Below, in pieces: positions 42,442 to 50,734 of a stretch of DNA of 57,033 nt. The stretch lies in IMG/VR virus record IMGVR_UViG_3300031785_000002, positions 1-57,033 of that record; one strand, given 5' to 3'. Below the pieces are notes generated by a model. That model did not search any database, was not told where the DNA came from, and was given only the letters and a program-made list of their open reading frames with translations. A program made the translations under genes and the position numbers. This DNA is from a virus. The stretch's first letter is position 1. Every line of letters begins with the position of its first letter.

Positions 42442-43382
42442 ATAATAATATAGCCGAAAAACAAGAAGAAGATTTCACTGAGGTGGAGTTGGAATCAAAC
42501 AATGAGCTTGAGGTTGATGTCGTTGACGATACACCTGAAGCAGATAAGGGCAAGCCTCGCCGTGCGGAAGATGCTGAACCGCAAATTCCGGAAGATGATG
42601 AGATTGCAAACTACAGTGAAAATGTGCAGAAGCGCATTAAGCAACTGAAGTATGAGTTTCACGAAGAGCGCCGCCGCAAAGAAGAGGCGTCAAGACTTCA
42701 AGAAGAGGCCGTTAATTACGCCCGAAAAGTTTATGAGGAGAATCAAAAACTTCGTAAAACCCTTGAAGAGGGTGAGGGAGTTTTGGTTGAGCAAGCTAAG
42801 GACCGTGTTGCGGCACAGTTAGACCGTGCAAAATCTGAGTACAAGGAAGCCTATGAGACAGGTGACCCTGACAAGTTAATTGAGGCACAGGAAAAACTTA
42901 CTGCACTCCAGAATGAAAAATTTAGGGTTGAGTCTTACAAGCCAAAGCCTCAGCCAGAGGTTAAGGAAGCTCCAGAGCCACTGGCACAAAAGGCTAAAGT
43001 TCCAGAGCCAGACGCAAAAACAAAAGCGTGGGCCGCTAAGAATGAATGGTTTGGCAATGACACAGCCATGACAGGATTTGCTTTTGGGGTACACGAAAGC
43101 CTCGTAAAAGAGGGTATTAACCCCCAAACACAAGCAGATGAGTATTATGACCGTATTGATGCAGAGATGCGTCAACGGTTCCCAGACAAGTTTGGTGAAC
43201 AGATAATTGAGGAAGAAGCACCTGTTCGTCAAACTGGCCCCGTGGTGGCCCCCGCACAGCGGAGTGCAAAGAAACCACGCAGAGTGCAATTAACCTCAAC
43301 ACAAGTCGCTCTCGCCAAGCGCCTTGGCCTTACGGCAGAACAATATGCGGCGCAACTCTTGAAGGAGGTATCTAATGTCTGA
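42438..43382 (+). CDS. Scaffolding protein
   Basis: 314 residues, acidic N-terminus (VELESNNELEVDVVDD), a long charged coiled coil (VQKRIKQLKYEFHEERRRKEEAS, LRKTLEEGEG, 55-150), and a basic C-terminal helix (VQLTSTQVALAKRLGLTAEQYAAQL), as in capsid scaffolds that bind the major capsid protein by a C-terminal tip. No protease motif is apparent. Start overlaps the GroES-like gene by 4 bases (ATGA). Confidence 0.75.
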   Translation: MNNNIAEKQEEDFTEVELESNNELEVDVVDDTPEADKGKPRRAEDAEPQIPEDDEIANYSENVQKRIKQLKYEFHEERRRKEEASRLQEEAVNYARKVYEENQKLRKTLEEGEGVLVEQAKDRVAAQLDRAKSEYKEAYETGDPDKLIEAQEKLTALQNEKFRVESYKPKPQPEVKEAPEPLAQKAKVPEPDAKTKAWAAKNEWFGNDTAMTGFAFGVHESLVKEGINPQTQADEYYDRIDAEMRQRFPDKFGEQIIEEEAPVRQTGPVVAPAQRSAKKPRRVQLTSTQVALAKRLGLTAEQYAAQLLKEVSNV

Positions 43383-43818
43383 CAGAACCCCACGCTCAAA
43401 CAAGTCTCGTGATAACGAGGCTCGTAAAAAAACTTGGCAAAGACCAACCATGTTACCTACCCCCGAACCCCGCGATGGTGTTGAATACCGCTGGGTACGC
43501 ACATCTACTTTAGGGCAGGCCGATAACACCAATGTGTCGTCTAAATTTCGTGAGGGCTGGACGCCAGTCAAGGCAGAGGACCATCCTGAATTACAAGTGT
43601 TGCCTGATATCGACTCTCGATTTGAAGGTAATGTTGAGGTTGGAGGCTTGCTACTCTGCGAGAACTCAACCGAATTTGCAGAATCTCGGCGTGAAGCGCA
43701 CGATGAGATGAATGCACAACAGATAGAATCTGTAGATAATAATTATCTACGTCAATCTGACCCTCGTATGCCTGTTCTACAACCAGAACGGTCTACGAAA
43801 ACTTCGTTTGGTAAGTAA
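43375..43818 (+). CDS. Head-associated protein of unknown role
   Basis: 147 residues. RWVRTSTLGQADNTNVSSKFREGWTPVKAEDHPEL and VEVGGLLLCENSTEF are highly specific and recur between scaffold and capsid genes in marine phages. Polar ends, no membrane segment. Could be a minor capsid or connector component. Confidence 0.55.
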   Translation: MSDRTPRSNKSRDNEARKKTWQRPTMLPTPEPRDGVEYRWVRTSTLGQADNTNVSSKFREGWTPVKAEDHPELQVLPDIDSRFEGNVEVGGLLLCENSTEFAESRREAHDEMNAQQIESVDNNYLRQSDPRMPVLQPERSTKTSFGK

Positions 43819-43875
43819 CTTTAATTAGGCGCTTACCGTTATGTTAATGGCTAGATAGAAGAGAGGAATAAGCAA

Positions 43876-44478
43876 ATGTCTTCAACTGCCGCTCCCTTCG
43901 GTCTGCGCCCGATTGGCCGTCTCGACAGTGGTTCTCTTGAGGTTTTCCGTCAGTATCCAATAGCTTCTGGCTATGGCACTGCGATTGCCACAGGGGATAT
44001 TGTTCACCTAGTTGACGGTGGTACAGCCACCACAATCGAAAAGCAGTCCGCTACTGGCGATGATTCGACTGAAATCGATATCGTTGGTATCTTCATGGGG
44101 TGTTCGTACACAGACCCGAACACCAACCAAAAGACGTTCAGCCAGCTATATCCAGCAAGCACTGCCGCTTCTGATATTATGGCGTATGTTGTAGATGACC
44201 CGAATGTGTTGTTTACTATCCAAGCGGATGGTGCGCCAACAAACACAGGCGACATCTATGGCAAGAACACCCTTCTTGTTCAAACTGCTCCAAACACTTC
44301 ACTGAAAATTAGCCGTGTAGCGTTGGACATTTCCGAACTCAGCACAGATGCTCAAAACCCAATTCGGGTTATTGATTATCTTGGTGGTGATCAAGGCGAT
44401 GAGAAAGGTACGTCTTTCCCAATTCTGGTATGTAAGTTCAACTATCACCAGCACGCACTTGCGACTGGTTCAGCGTAA
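43876..44478 (+). CDS. Capsid decoration / head structural protein
   Basis: 200 residues, SSTAAPFGLRPIGRLDSGS, then IATGDIVHLVDGGTATTIE and CKFNYHQHALATG. A beta-rich single domain with a GroES-like barrel pattern. Encoded ten bases before the capsid protein, so a decoration or stabilising role is inferred. A 58-base non-coding gap with GAGAGGAATAAG lies before the ATG. Confidence 0.6.
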   Translation: MSSTAAPFGLRPIGRLDSGSLEVFRQYPIASGYGTAIATGDIVHLVDGGTATTIEKQSATGDDSTEIDIVGIFMGCSYTDPNTNQKTFSQLYPASTAASDIMAYVVDDPNVLFTIQADGAPTNTGDIYGKNTLLVQTAPNTSLKISRVALDISELSTDAQNPIRVIDYLGGDQGDEKGTSFPILVCKFNYHQHALATGSA

Positions 44479-44488
44479 GGAGTAGAAA

Positions 44489-45394
44489 ATGGCTATAACA
44501 CGCGCACAACTCCTGAAGGAACTGTTACCGGGTCTTAACGCACTGTTCGGTTTGGAATACGAAAAGTATGAAAATGAACACGCAGAAATCTATGAAACTG
44601 AAACATCAGAGCGTAGCTTCGAGGAAGAAGTAAAGCTGTCTGGTTTCGGAGCCGCTCCCGTAAAACCGGAGGGGTCAGCGATTTCGTTTGACAGCGCTCA
44701 GGAATCCTTCACAGCCCGTTACAACCACGAAACTGTGGCAATGGGCTTTTCTGTAACTGAAGAAGCAATGGAAGATAATTTGTATGATGCGCTTTCAGCA
44801 CGTTATACAAAGTCTCTTGCCCGTGCGATGGCATATACCAAGCAGGTAAAAGCCGCCGCGCTGCTAAACAATGGTTTCACCACCTTTCAATCAGGTGATG
44901 GGGTAACATTGTTTAATGCTTCTCACCCGACTGTACAGGGTGGAACTAACTCAAATCGTCCAAGCACAAATGCTGACTTGAACGAGACTTCTTTGGAAGA
45001 AGCAGTTATTAATATTGCCGCATTCGTTGATGAGCGTGGCCTGTTGATTGCCGCTCGTCCACGTAAGTTGGTTATTCCACCAGCATTGATGTTTGTTGCA
45101 ACTCGTCTACTACAGACAGATTTGCGTGTCGGCACAGCCGATAACGACATCAACGCTATTCGGTCAAACGGTTCGATTCCAGAAGGATTCCGTGTCAATC
45201 ACTACCTGACTGACAACGATGCGTTCTTCCTGACAACCGATGTGCCGAACGGCATGAAGCATTTTGTCCGTACACCAATGTCAACATCTATGGATGGTGA
45301 CTTTGACACAGGCAATGTTCGCTACAAGGCCCGTGAGCGTTACAGCTTCGGTGTGTCCGACCCATTAGGCATTTATGGCTCACCCGGAGCGTAA
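44489..45394 (+). CDS. Major capsid protein (Mu gpT-like, HK97 fold)
   Basis: 301 residues, AITRAQLLKELLPGLNALFGLEYEKYENEHAEIYE followed by FDSAQESFTARYNHETVAMGFSVTEEAMEDNLYDALSARYTKSLARAMAYTKQ, VTLFNASHPT, and a C-terminal SFGVSDPLGIYG. These are the signatures of the Mu gpT-type HK97 shell protein. It is the highest-copy protein expected. Terminator and GTAC dyad follow directly. Confidence 0.85.
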   Translation: MAITRAQLLKELLPGLNALFGLEYEKYENEHAEIYETETSERSFEEEVKLSGFGAAPVKPEGSAISFDSAQESFTARYNHETVAMGFSVTEEAMEDNLYDALSARYTKSLARAMAYTKQVKAAALLNNGFTTFQSGDGVTLFNASHPTVQGGTNSNRPSTNADLNETSLEEAVINIAAFVDERGLLIAARPRKLVIPPALMFVATRLLQTDLRVGTADNDINAIRSNGSIPEGFRVNHYLTDNDAFFLTTDVPNGMKHFVRTPMSTSMDGDFDTGNVRYKARERYSFGVSDPLGIYGSPGA

Positions 45395-45410
45395 TTGTAC
45401 TATGGTATAA
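45395..45410. promoter_or_regulatory. TTGTAC-N4-GTATAA dyad after the capsid stop
   Basis: TTGTAC TATG GTATAA, immediately after the TAA (45392-45394) and 12 bases before a terminator hairpin, a layout like that at 21081. Confidence 0.5.
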
Positions 45411-45421
45411 ACTTTTAGATT

Positions 45422-45450
45422 GGGCGGCTTCCGGGTCGCCCTTTCTTTTT
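45422..45450 (+). terminator. Intrinsic terminator after the major capsid gene
   Basis: Stem GGGCGGC/GTCGCCC (one G-U), loop TTCCGG, then CTTTCTTTTT. It would limit readthrough to the tail genes; the 65 bases downstream hold CGCA/TGCG and a TTGACA without a good -10. Confidence 0.8.
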
Positions 45451-45516
45451 GTATAATGATTATGAACCTTGACAGTCGCATACTGCGGCTGACACTAGCC
45501 AAGACAAGGAGTTCCC

Positions 45517-45999
45517 ATGGCTAATACTACTTTTAGCGGTCCCGTCCGCTCAGAAAACGGTTTCAAGAATGTTATTAAAAGCGCGACAACTGGTGACCTT
45601 ACCAGTGAGATGACACTTTCTGTTTACACTGCTACTGTAACAGTTGCCAGTGGTGCTACTACAGGAAAAGAATCTGCTATTGGCATTCCATCAAACTTTA
45701 TTCCTCTGGCTGTTATGGTCGCCGTTACAGGCGCGGCGTCTAACAACGTAAACCTAGTTGATATCGGCACAGACGCAGACACAGATGGATTTGTTGACGG
45801 CATTGCCGCCGCAGTAAACTCAACTGGTTTCAAAGGCTTTTTCCCATGTAATGGTGTGTTGGGTATGTCTGGCGGCACAACAACAGCCGCTACAGAAACA
45901 GCAGATGAGGTTGAGATTGTTCTGTCCGGTGACCCCGGAGCAGACACAACTGTAGTTATGAAGTTTATGGGTATTTCTAGCTCATCAGACGCTTCGTAG
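45517..45999 (+). CDS. Structural protein downstream of capsid
   Basis: 160 residues, Thr/Val/Gly-rich (TTFSGPVRSENGFKNVI, VTVASGATTGKESAIGIP). The N-terminus resembles phage head or tail beta-proteins. No enzyme motif. Possible decoration protein. Confidence 0.55.
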   Translation: MANTTFSGPVRSENGFKNVIKSATTGDLTSEMTLSVYTATVTVASGATTGKESAIGIPSNFIPLAVMVAVTGAASNNVNLVDIGTDADTDGFVDGIAAAVNSTGFKGFFPCNGVLGMSGGTTTAATETADEVEIVLSGDPGADTTVVMKFMGISSSSDAS

Positions 46000-46008
46000 G
46001 AGGCTAAT

Positions 46009-46287
46009 ATGAGTAGGTCCGATGTATTTGCAGTCACCAAGACAGCAGATGCCACCGTGTATGCTGGACGCGCAAGAGTGCGTCAAATACAGGTGGTGAC
46101 CGCTGGCTCTGGTAGTCCGCAGGTTGTTTTAAAGGATGGTGGTTCTAGTGGGACCACTCTACTAGATGTAGCTTTTGGCACATCTAGCACATTCTCTGTA
46201 AACATTCCAGACAACGGCATTTTGTTTGAAACAGATGTTTATCTGGATTTAACTGCGTGTTCTAGTGTAACGGTGTTTATGTCATAG
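46009..46287 (+). CDS. Small structural protein
   Basis: 92 residues, VYAGRARVRQIQVVTAGSGSPQVVLKDGG, compact beta-domain, AGGAGG upstream. Often a companion of the 45517-type protein. Function unknown. Confidence 0.5.
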   Translation: MSRSDVFAVTKTADATVYAGRARVRQIQVVTAGSGSPQVVLKDGGSSGTTLLDVAFGTSSTFSVNIPDNGILFETDVYLDLTACSSVTVFMS

Positions 46288-46297
46288 GGGATGGGCT

Positions 46298-46588
46298 GTG
46301 CCTAGAAGAAAAGAAACCCCTATAAAAACATCTGTCAAGTCTGGTAATTTCCGTCCCACTAAAAGCGGGGCGGGGATGACCAAAAAAGGTGTTGCCGCTT
46401 ACAGAAAAGCAAATCCCGGAAGTAAGCTAAAGACTGCTGTAACTGGCAAAGTTAAGAAAGGAAGCAAGGACGCAAAGAGACGTAAGTCTTTCTGCGCTCG
46501 TTCTGCTGGTCAAATGAAGAAGTTTCCTAAAGCGGCAAAGAATCCAAACAGCCGTTTACGTCAAGCTAGAAGACGGTGGAAGTGTTAA
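46298..46588 (+). CDS. Very basic DUF6321-like protein
   Basis: 96 residues from GTG 46298. Core KSGAGMTKKGVAAYRKANPGSKL, then GSKDAKRRKSFCARSAGQMKKF matches the phage DUF6321 type (Gly-rich loop, 'RRKSFCAR'). About one third Lys+Arg. Begins a cluster of basic proteins that may bind DNA in the head (inference). Confidence 0.6.
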   Translation: MPRRKETPIKTSVKSGNFRPTKSGAGMTKKGVAAYRKANPGSKLKTAVTGKVKKGSKDAKRRKSFCARSAGQMKKFPKAAKNPNSRLRQARRRWKC

Positions 46589-47026
46589 ATGCCAATCTCA
46601 AGAGCCTCCATGAGGCAACAAATGAAAGGTAATAGGATGGCGAAGACAAGATTTATGCGCGATATGATGAAAGGAGTTAAGAAAATTCCTGAAGGCGCAA
46701 TAAAAACAAAGAAAAAACCAAAGCTAAAAAAGAAGGCTGGCGGCGGTAAAGTAATGAAAGCCAACATGGGTAAGCTGTTAGAGACAGTTTCTCCAGCGTA
46801 CAGCATTATGAAAGGCAAAGGCCCAATATCAGACGCTTTTAGCAGCGCTGGTGGAATGGGTTTAGGCGGTATTTTAGGTATGCTTGCCAAAGGTCAAAAG
46901 GGCAAAAGAAAAGGTATGCAAGCCGATCAAATGAAGCAAATGCAAAGAATGTATGGCGGCGGAGCCATGAAAAAACGGCGTGATGGCATTGCCTCCAAGG
47001 GCAAAACAAAAGGCACTATTAGGTAA
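46589..47026 (+). CDS. Basic protein with Gly-rich hydrophobic middle
   Basis: 145 residues: Arg/Lys-rich N-terminal part (KTKKKPKLKKKAGG), a hydrophobic stretch SSAGGMGLGGILGMLAKG (about 92-109), and the C-terminal MYGGGAMKKRRDGIASKGKTKG motif. The last motif recurs in marine phage basic proteins. Virion-associated by inference. Confidence 0.55.
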   Translation: MPISRASMRQQMKGNRMAKTRFMRDMMKGVKKIPEGAIKTKKKPKLKKKAGGGKVMKANMGKLLETVSPAYSIMKGKGPISDAFSSAGGMGLGGILGMLAKGQKGKRKGMQADQMKQMQRMYGGGAMKKRRDGIASKGKTKGTIR

Positions 47027-47178
47027 TGGAAAGAAAAAGCGTTACAGCACCAAAGGGGTTTCATTGGATGAAGCACGGCTCTGGGTATAAGTTAATGAAA
47101 AATCCCAAGGGTGGTTTTAAGGCTCATAAAGGTGCTAGTGTAAAAGCTATTTTCCCCGTGCAAAAGGTGCATAAATGA
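47026..47178 (+). CDS. 50-residue basic protein
   Basis: ATG overlaps the previous TAA by one base (TAATG), and the TGA overlaps the next ATG (ATGA), so the frame is well bounded. Sequence PKGFHWMKHGSGYKLMKNP then GFKAHKGASVKAIFPVQKVHK, highly basic. The tight overlaps argue it is real although short. Function unknown. Confidence 0.65.
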   Translation: MERKSVTAPKGFHWMKHGSGYKLMKNPKGGFKAHKGASVKAIFPVQKVHK

Positions 47179-47432
47179 AACGCAATTACAAAGGTGAGTA
47201 CAAAAAATATCACTCATCTACAGAGCAAAAGAAACGCCGTGCCAGTAGAAATACAGCCCGTAGAAGACTGACTGCGGCAGGCAAGGTAAAAAGAGGCGAC
47301 AAAAAGGATGTTGCTCATAAAAATGGTAACCCTAAAGACAACCGTAAAAGCAATCTTAGGGTAGTTGCTAGAAATCTTAACAGGTCTTTTCCAAGGACTA
47401 GAACAGCAAAGAAGGTAAGCAAGAGGTCGTAA
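47175..47432 (+). CDS. Basic HNH-like protein
   Basis: 85 residues, strongly basic. YHSSTEQKKRRASRNTARRRL then KKDVAHKNGNPKDNRKSNLRVVARNLNRS; the DVxHKNGNPxDNRxxNL pattern resembles an HNH fold lacking the Cys pairs. Could be a DNA-binding head protein or a small nuclease. Confidence 0.55.
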   Translation: MKRNYKGEYKKYHSSTEQKKRRASRNTARRRLTAAGKVKRGDKKDVAHKNGNPKDNRKSNLRVVARNLNRSFPRTRTAKKVSKRS

Positions 47433-47626
47433 TGTACGTTGGTAGCTCAAATGGATACGCTGTTCCTGTTTACAAAACTGGCGACAGCACAACTAGAACA
47501 AGGGTCCATTGCGGAAACTGCCCACGTTGTAACGAAAAACTTATCACTGTTTTTGTGCATGGACATGAACAGTGTTCTAAGTGTGGTTCTGTAATCCATG
47601 ATTGTTGCCAAGGAGAAAGAGGATGA
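47432..47626 (+). CDS. Zinc-ribbon small protein
   Basis: 64 residues with CGNCPRCN and CSKCGSVIHDCC, four to six Cys arranged as a zinc ribbon. Start overlaps the previous gene by one base; the end overlaps the next by four. The role in this basic-protein cluster is unknown. Confidence 0.6.
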   Translation: MYVGSSNGYAVPVYKTGDSTTRTRVHCGNCPRCNEKLITVFVHGHEQCSKCGSVIHDCCQGERG

Positions 47627-47979
47627 GAGCGGCAAAGATGATGTGCGCCAAGCGCAAAAAGCCAATAGCCATGAAGAGAGGTGGTAACCCAGTGGCTAAA
47701 AAATTATCTGACCCCAAGTTCAAGCCAAAGGTTGTAAAGCCAAAGAAAGGTAAGGGTTCTTACTCACGGAAGGGCAAAGCCCTTCCTATGAAGTCTGGGG
47801 GTAAAACAAAGTCAAGGGTAAACGAGGCTGGAAACTACACAAAGCCGGGTTTGAGAAAACGTATTTTTAATAGGATTAAAGCAGGTGGAAAGGGCGGCGC
47901 TCCGGGACAGTGGTCAGCAAGAAAAGCGCAAATGATGGCCGCTGCTTATAAAAAAGCAGGGGGCGGCTATAAAGACTAA
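47623..47979 (+). CDS. Basic virion-type protein
   Basis: 118 residues from ATG 47623 with GGAG seven bases upstream. SRVNEAGNYTKPGLRKRIFNRIKAGGKGGAPGQWSARKAQMMAAAYKKAGGGYKD is a recurrent phage block also known from cyanophages. More than a quarter Lys/Arg. Function unproven. Confidence 0.6.
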   Translation: MRAAKMMCAKRKKPIAMKRGGNPVAKKLSDPKFKPKVVKPKKGKGSYSRKGKALPMKSGGKTKSRVNEAGNYTKPGLRKRIFNRIKAGGKGGAPGQWSARKAQMMAAAYKKAGGGYKD

Positions 47980-48293
47980 TGGCAAAGAAACCAGACCCAA
48001 AAGTAGGAACAGGTAAAAAGCCAAAGGGAAGTGGTCGCAGGCTTTATACAGATGAGAATCCGAAAGATACTGTCGGTATAAAGTTTGCTACGCCTGCTGA
48101 TGCTAGGGCAACTGTAGCCAAAGTTAAAAAGGTTAATAAGCCTTACGCTAGAAAGATACAGATATTAACAGTTGGCGAACAAAGAGCCAAAGTTATGGGA
48201 AAGTCAGAGGTCGCCAGAATATTTAAACAGGGTAAAGAGGCGATTAGACGGTCTAATAAAAAGGGAACAGGGAGAGTTAAACGAACCAGATAA
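47979..48293 (+). CDS. Basic conserved protein
   Basis: 104 residues, KKPKGSGRRLYTDENPKDTVGIKFATPADARATVAKV, then ARKIQILTVGEQRAKVMGK, basic tail. Starts one base into the preceding stop. Recurrent in marine phage head regions; function unknown. Confidence 0.55.
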   Translation: MAKKPDPKVGTGKKPKGSGRRLYTDENPKDTVGIKFATPADARATVAKVKKVNKPYARKIQILTVGEQRAKVMGKSEVARIFKQGKEAIRRSNKKGTGRVKRTR

Positions 48294-48308
48294 TGAGGTT
48301 GCATAAAA

Positions 48309-48782
48309 ATGGTTGTCGCAGAAGCTCTCGCAGGAATTGCATTAGTTAAAAGCGCCGTTGATGGTATTAAGTCTGCCATCTCAACAACAAACGACATAGG
48401 TCAAATAGCTGGCTATGTAGATAAATTGTTACAAGGTCGCGATGAGGCAAACAAAGCGAAGCGTGAAGCATCAAGTGACTCGTTTAGCGTTAAGTCTATA
48501 GCTGAGGAAACCATTAATGCAAAGCTGGCAGAAGAACACCTTGATGAAATGCGTAGCCTTATTGACATGAGGTTTGGTCATGGTACTTGGGCTGGTATAA
48601 TAAACGAAAGAGCCAAAAGAATTAGAGAGGCAAAAGAAGCAGAAGAAGAAGCAAAAAGAGAAAAGATGAAAAAGAAATTAGAGTTTGAACAAATGGTGGA
48701 GACATCTGTAACAGCTTTTCTTGCATTGGGCTTTATGGCGGTGGCTCTGTTATCTGTGATATACTTCGCTACAAGGGGATAA
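48309..48782 (+). CDS. Structural protein with C-terminal membrane segment
   Basis: 157 residues; LAGIALVKSAVDGIKSAISTTNDIGQIAG in the N-terminus, a charged helical centre (INERAKRIREAKEAEEEAKREKMKKKLEFEQ), then a hydrophobic ATVTAFLALGFMAVALLSVIYFATRG tail (about 133-155). Might insert in the inner membrane or sit in the virion. Function unknown. Confidence 0.5.
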   Translation: MVVAEALAGIALVKSAVDGIKSAISTTNDIGQIAGYVDKLLQGRDEANKAKREASSDSFSVKSIAEETINAKLAEEHLDEMRSLIDMRFGHGTWAGIINERAKRIREAKEAEEEAKREKMKKKLEFEQMVETSVTAFLALGFMAVALLSVIYFATRG

Positions 48783-48784
48783 AT

Positions 48785-49045
48785 ATGCCGTTAAAGAAAT
48801 CGCAAAGAAGTTTAAAGGCTTGGACGAAACAAAAATGGAGAACTAAAAGTGGGAAACCATCGACACAGGGTCCAAAAGCAACCGGGGAGAGATATCTACC
48901 TTCAAGTGCCATCAAGTCCCTATCGCCCCAAGAGTACGCGGCAACAACCCGTGCTAAACGAAAAGCAACTAAGGCTGGTAAGCAATTCTCAAAACAGCCT
49001 AAAAAAATACGAGCTAAAGTGAAGCCGCACAGAAAGGTCAAATAA
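48785..49045 (+). CDS. Basic DUF5872-like protein
   Basis: 86 residues, SLKAWTKQKWRTKSGKPSTQG, GERYLPSSAIKSLSPQEYAATTRAKRKATKAGKQF, resembles a DUF5872-type pattern (tentative). Lys-rich. GGGGAT precedes the ATG. Confidence 0.5.
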   Translation: MPLKKSQRSLKAWTKQKWRTKSGKPSTQGPKATGERYLPSSAIKSLSPQEYAATTRAKRKATKAGKQFSKQPKKIRAKVKPHRKVK

Positions 49046-49722
49046 TGTCTGTAGTAACACCAGACCTACCAGAACTATTTGATGAAGCGTTTGAACGCGC
49101 AGGGCTTCAAATGACAACTGGCTATGACCTTAAAACAGTTAGACGTAGCCTTAACCTATTAACATTGGAGTGGCAGAACCGTGGGCTTAATCTCTGGACC
49201 ATTGACGGGGGTACTTTATCTCTTACGTCAGGCACAGCAACTTATGCTATGCCTACAGACACTATTGACCTCATTGAACATCAAATTAGAACGGGAACGG
49301 GTACGAGTCAGGTGGATACGAATTTGGACCGTATCAGCGTCTCAACGTATGCTCAACAATCTTCAAAAAACACTCAGGGACGCCCCTCTCAAATATTTAT
49401 TGACCGTCAAGCAACGGCTGTCAATGTTACTCTCTGGCCTGTTCCGGACGATAGCACATATACTCTCTCGTATTACCGCCTTCGTGGAATCTCTGGCGTC
49501 TCGTCTGGGATAGGAACAAGTGCAGATGTGCCGCCACGGTTTATTCCGTGTCTGGTATCAGGTTTGGCCTATTACATTGCTATGAAAAGGCCAGAAGTGG
49601 CGGCGCGTGTGGCTCCGCTTAAACAAGAGTATGAGTTTCAATTTGAGCTTGCCGCAGGGGAAGACTCGGACTCATCATCAATTAAGTTCGTGCCATACGA
49701 CACGTTTTACTTAGGAGGCTGA
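49045..49722 (+). CDS. Head-tail connector / neck protein
   Basis: 225 residues; PDLPELFDEAFERAGLQMTTGYDLKTVRRSLNLLTLEWQNRGLNLWTI defines a conserved neck/adaptor-type protein of marine phages. Beta-rich body (TYAMPTDTIDLIEHQIR) and an acidic end. Sits just before tail proteins. Confidence 0.65.
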   Translation: MSVVTPDLPELFDEAFERAGLQMTTGYDLKTVRRSLNLLTLEWQNRGLNLWTIDGGTLSLTSGTATYAMPTDTIDLIEHQIRTGTGTSQVDTNLDRISVSTYAQQSSKNTQGRPSQIFIDRQATAVNVTLWPVPDDSTYTLSYYRLRGISGVSSGIGTSADVPPRFIPCLVSGLAYYIAMKRPEVAARVAPLKQEYEFQFELAAGEDSDSSSIKFVPYDTFYLGG

Positions 49723-49723
49723 T

Positions 49724-50731
49724 ATGCCAATGAAATACAATCCAAAGAGTGAAAAGAAAAAGAAGAAGTTGCCGAAGGCTCCCCCTTCACGCCCTCGTCA
49801 CGCAAACCCAAAGCACCCAATGAACGCAGAGCGTACAGGCCCACTTCGCAAAAGAAGAGGTGGTACAGCAAAAAAGAAAGTGACGCCACCCAAGCCAAGG
49901 CCAACTAAAGCTCAAAGAGACAAGGCAAAAAGAACAAGCACTCTTATTGGGCAAATAGATGAGGTAATGAACCCCGGCGGTCGCGCACAGAGAACAAGAA
50001 GAGGGGAGGGTTCCAGAAATGTTCCCGCTCTTAGTGAGGTGCTTCAAGGCACATATAGATACGGAAAGAGAAAGGTGAAAGACATGGCCTCTCGGATGAA
50101 AAAAGGCGGCAAGCTAAAGATGGTGGAAAAGGACGGTAAGAAGGTTCCGTTCTTTGCCGCAGATGGTATTGGCAAGATGAATAAGGGTGGTCCTGTAGAA
50201 GTAAAGAAGGGCATGACCTTATCTCAAATTGCAAAGAACAATAACACCTCAATACAAGCTCTTCTTGCGGCCAATCCTAGCATTAAAAATGCTAATCAAA
50301 TTCGCATAGGCCAAAAGATTAAAATGCCTAAAGCAGGAAGCGTTCCGGGCAATACTAAAACTAAAAATCCATACGCCCGTATGTCTAAAACTCAAATGAA
50401 CATGATGAGGTCTAAGGACAAAGGACAGCAACGCGCAGTAACTAGCGCTATGCGTAATGAGGCTAAGAATACTGGCGCTCAAACTACTCCAACGCCTAAG
50501 AAGGCGGCAACGGTAAAAGACGCTCGTTCCGCTGTGCCAAAGGCAAAAAAGGACGCGTTAATTGCTCAAATGAAGGCAGCTAATAAGAAGAAGCCAACTA
50601 AGATTTCTCGGCGGGTCGGCAGAAAAGGAGCAGGCGGCATGATGAAAAAAGGACTAGGGTACAAATCTGGTGGTATGGTTCGTGGCGCTGGTGCGGCCAC
50701 AAAGGGCAAGCGATTTACTCGCGCAGGATAA
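49724..50731 (+). CDS. Basic protein with LysM domain
   Basis: 335 residues. N-terminal 140 residues are very Lys/Arg/Pro-rich (KSEKKKKKLPKAPPSRPRHAN). One LysM peptidoglycan-binding domain at about 158-203: VKKGMTLSQIAKNNNTSIQALLAANPSIKN then IRIGQKIKMPKAG. The rest is basic with RRVGRKGAGGMMKKGLGYKSGG. LysM suggests contact with the cell wall in the virion or during entry. Confidence 0.7.
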   Translation: MPMKYNPKSEKKKKKLPKAPPSRPRHANPKHPMNAERTGPLRKRRGGTAKKKVTPPKPRPTKAQRDKAKRTSTLIGQIDEVMNPGGRAQRTRRGEGSRNVPALSEVLQGTYRYGKRKVKDMASRMKKGGKLKMVEKDGKKVPFFAADGIGKMNKGGPVEVKKGMTLSQIAKNNNTSIQALLAANPSIKNANQIRIGQKIKMPKAGSVPGNTKTKNPYARMSKTQMNMMRSKDKGQQRAVTSAMRNEAKNTGAQTTPTPKKAATVKDARSAVPKAKKDALIAQMKAANKKKPTKISRRVGRKGAGGMMKKGLGYKSGGMVRGAGAATKGKRFTRAG

Positions 50732-50734
50732 TAA

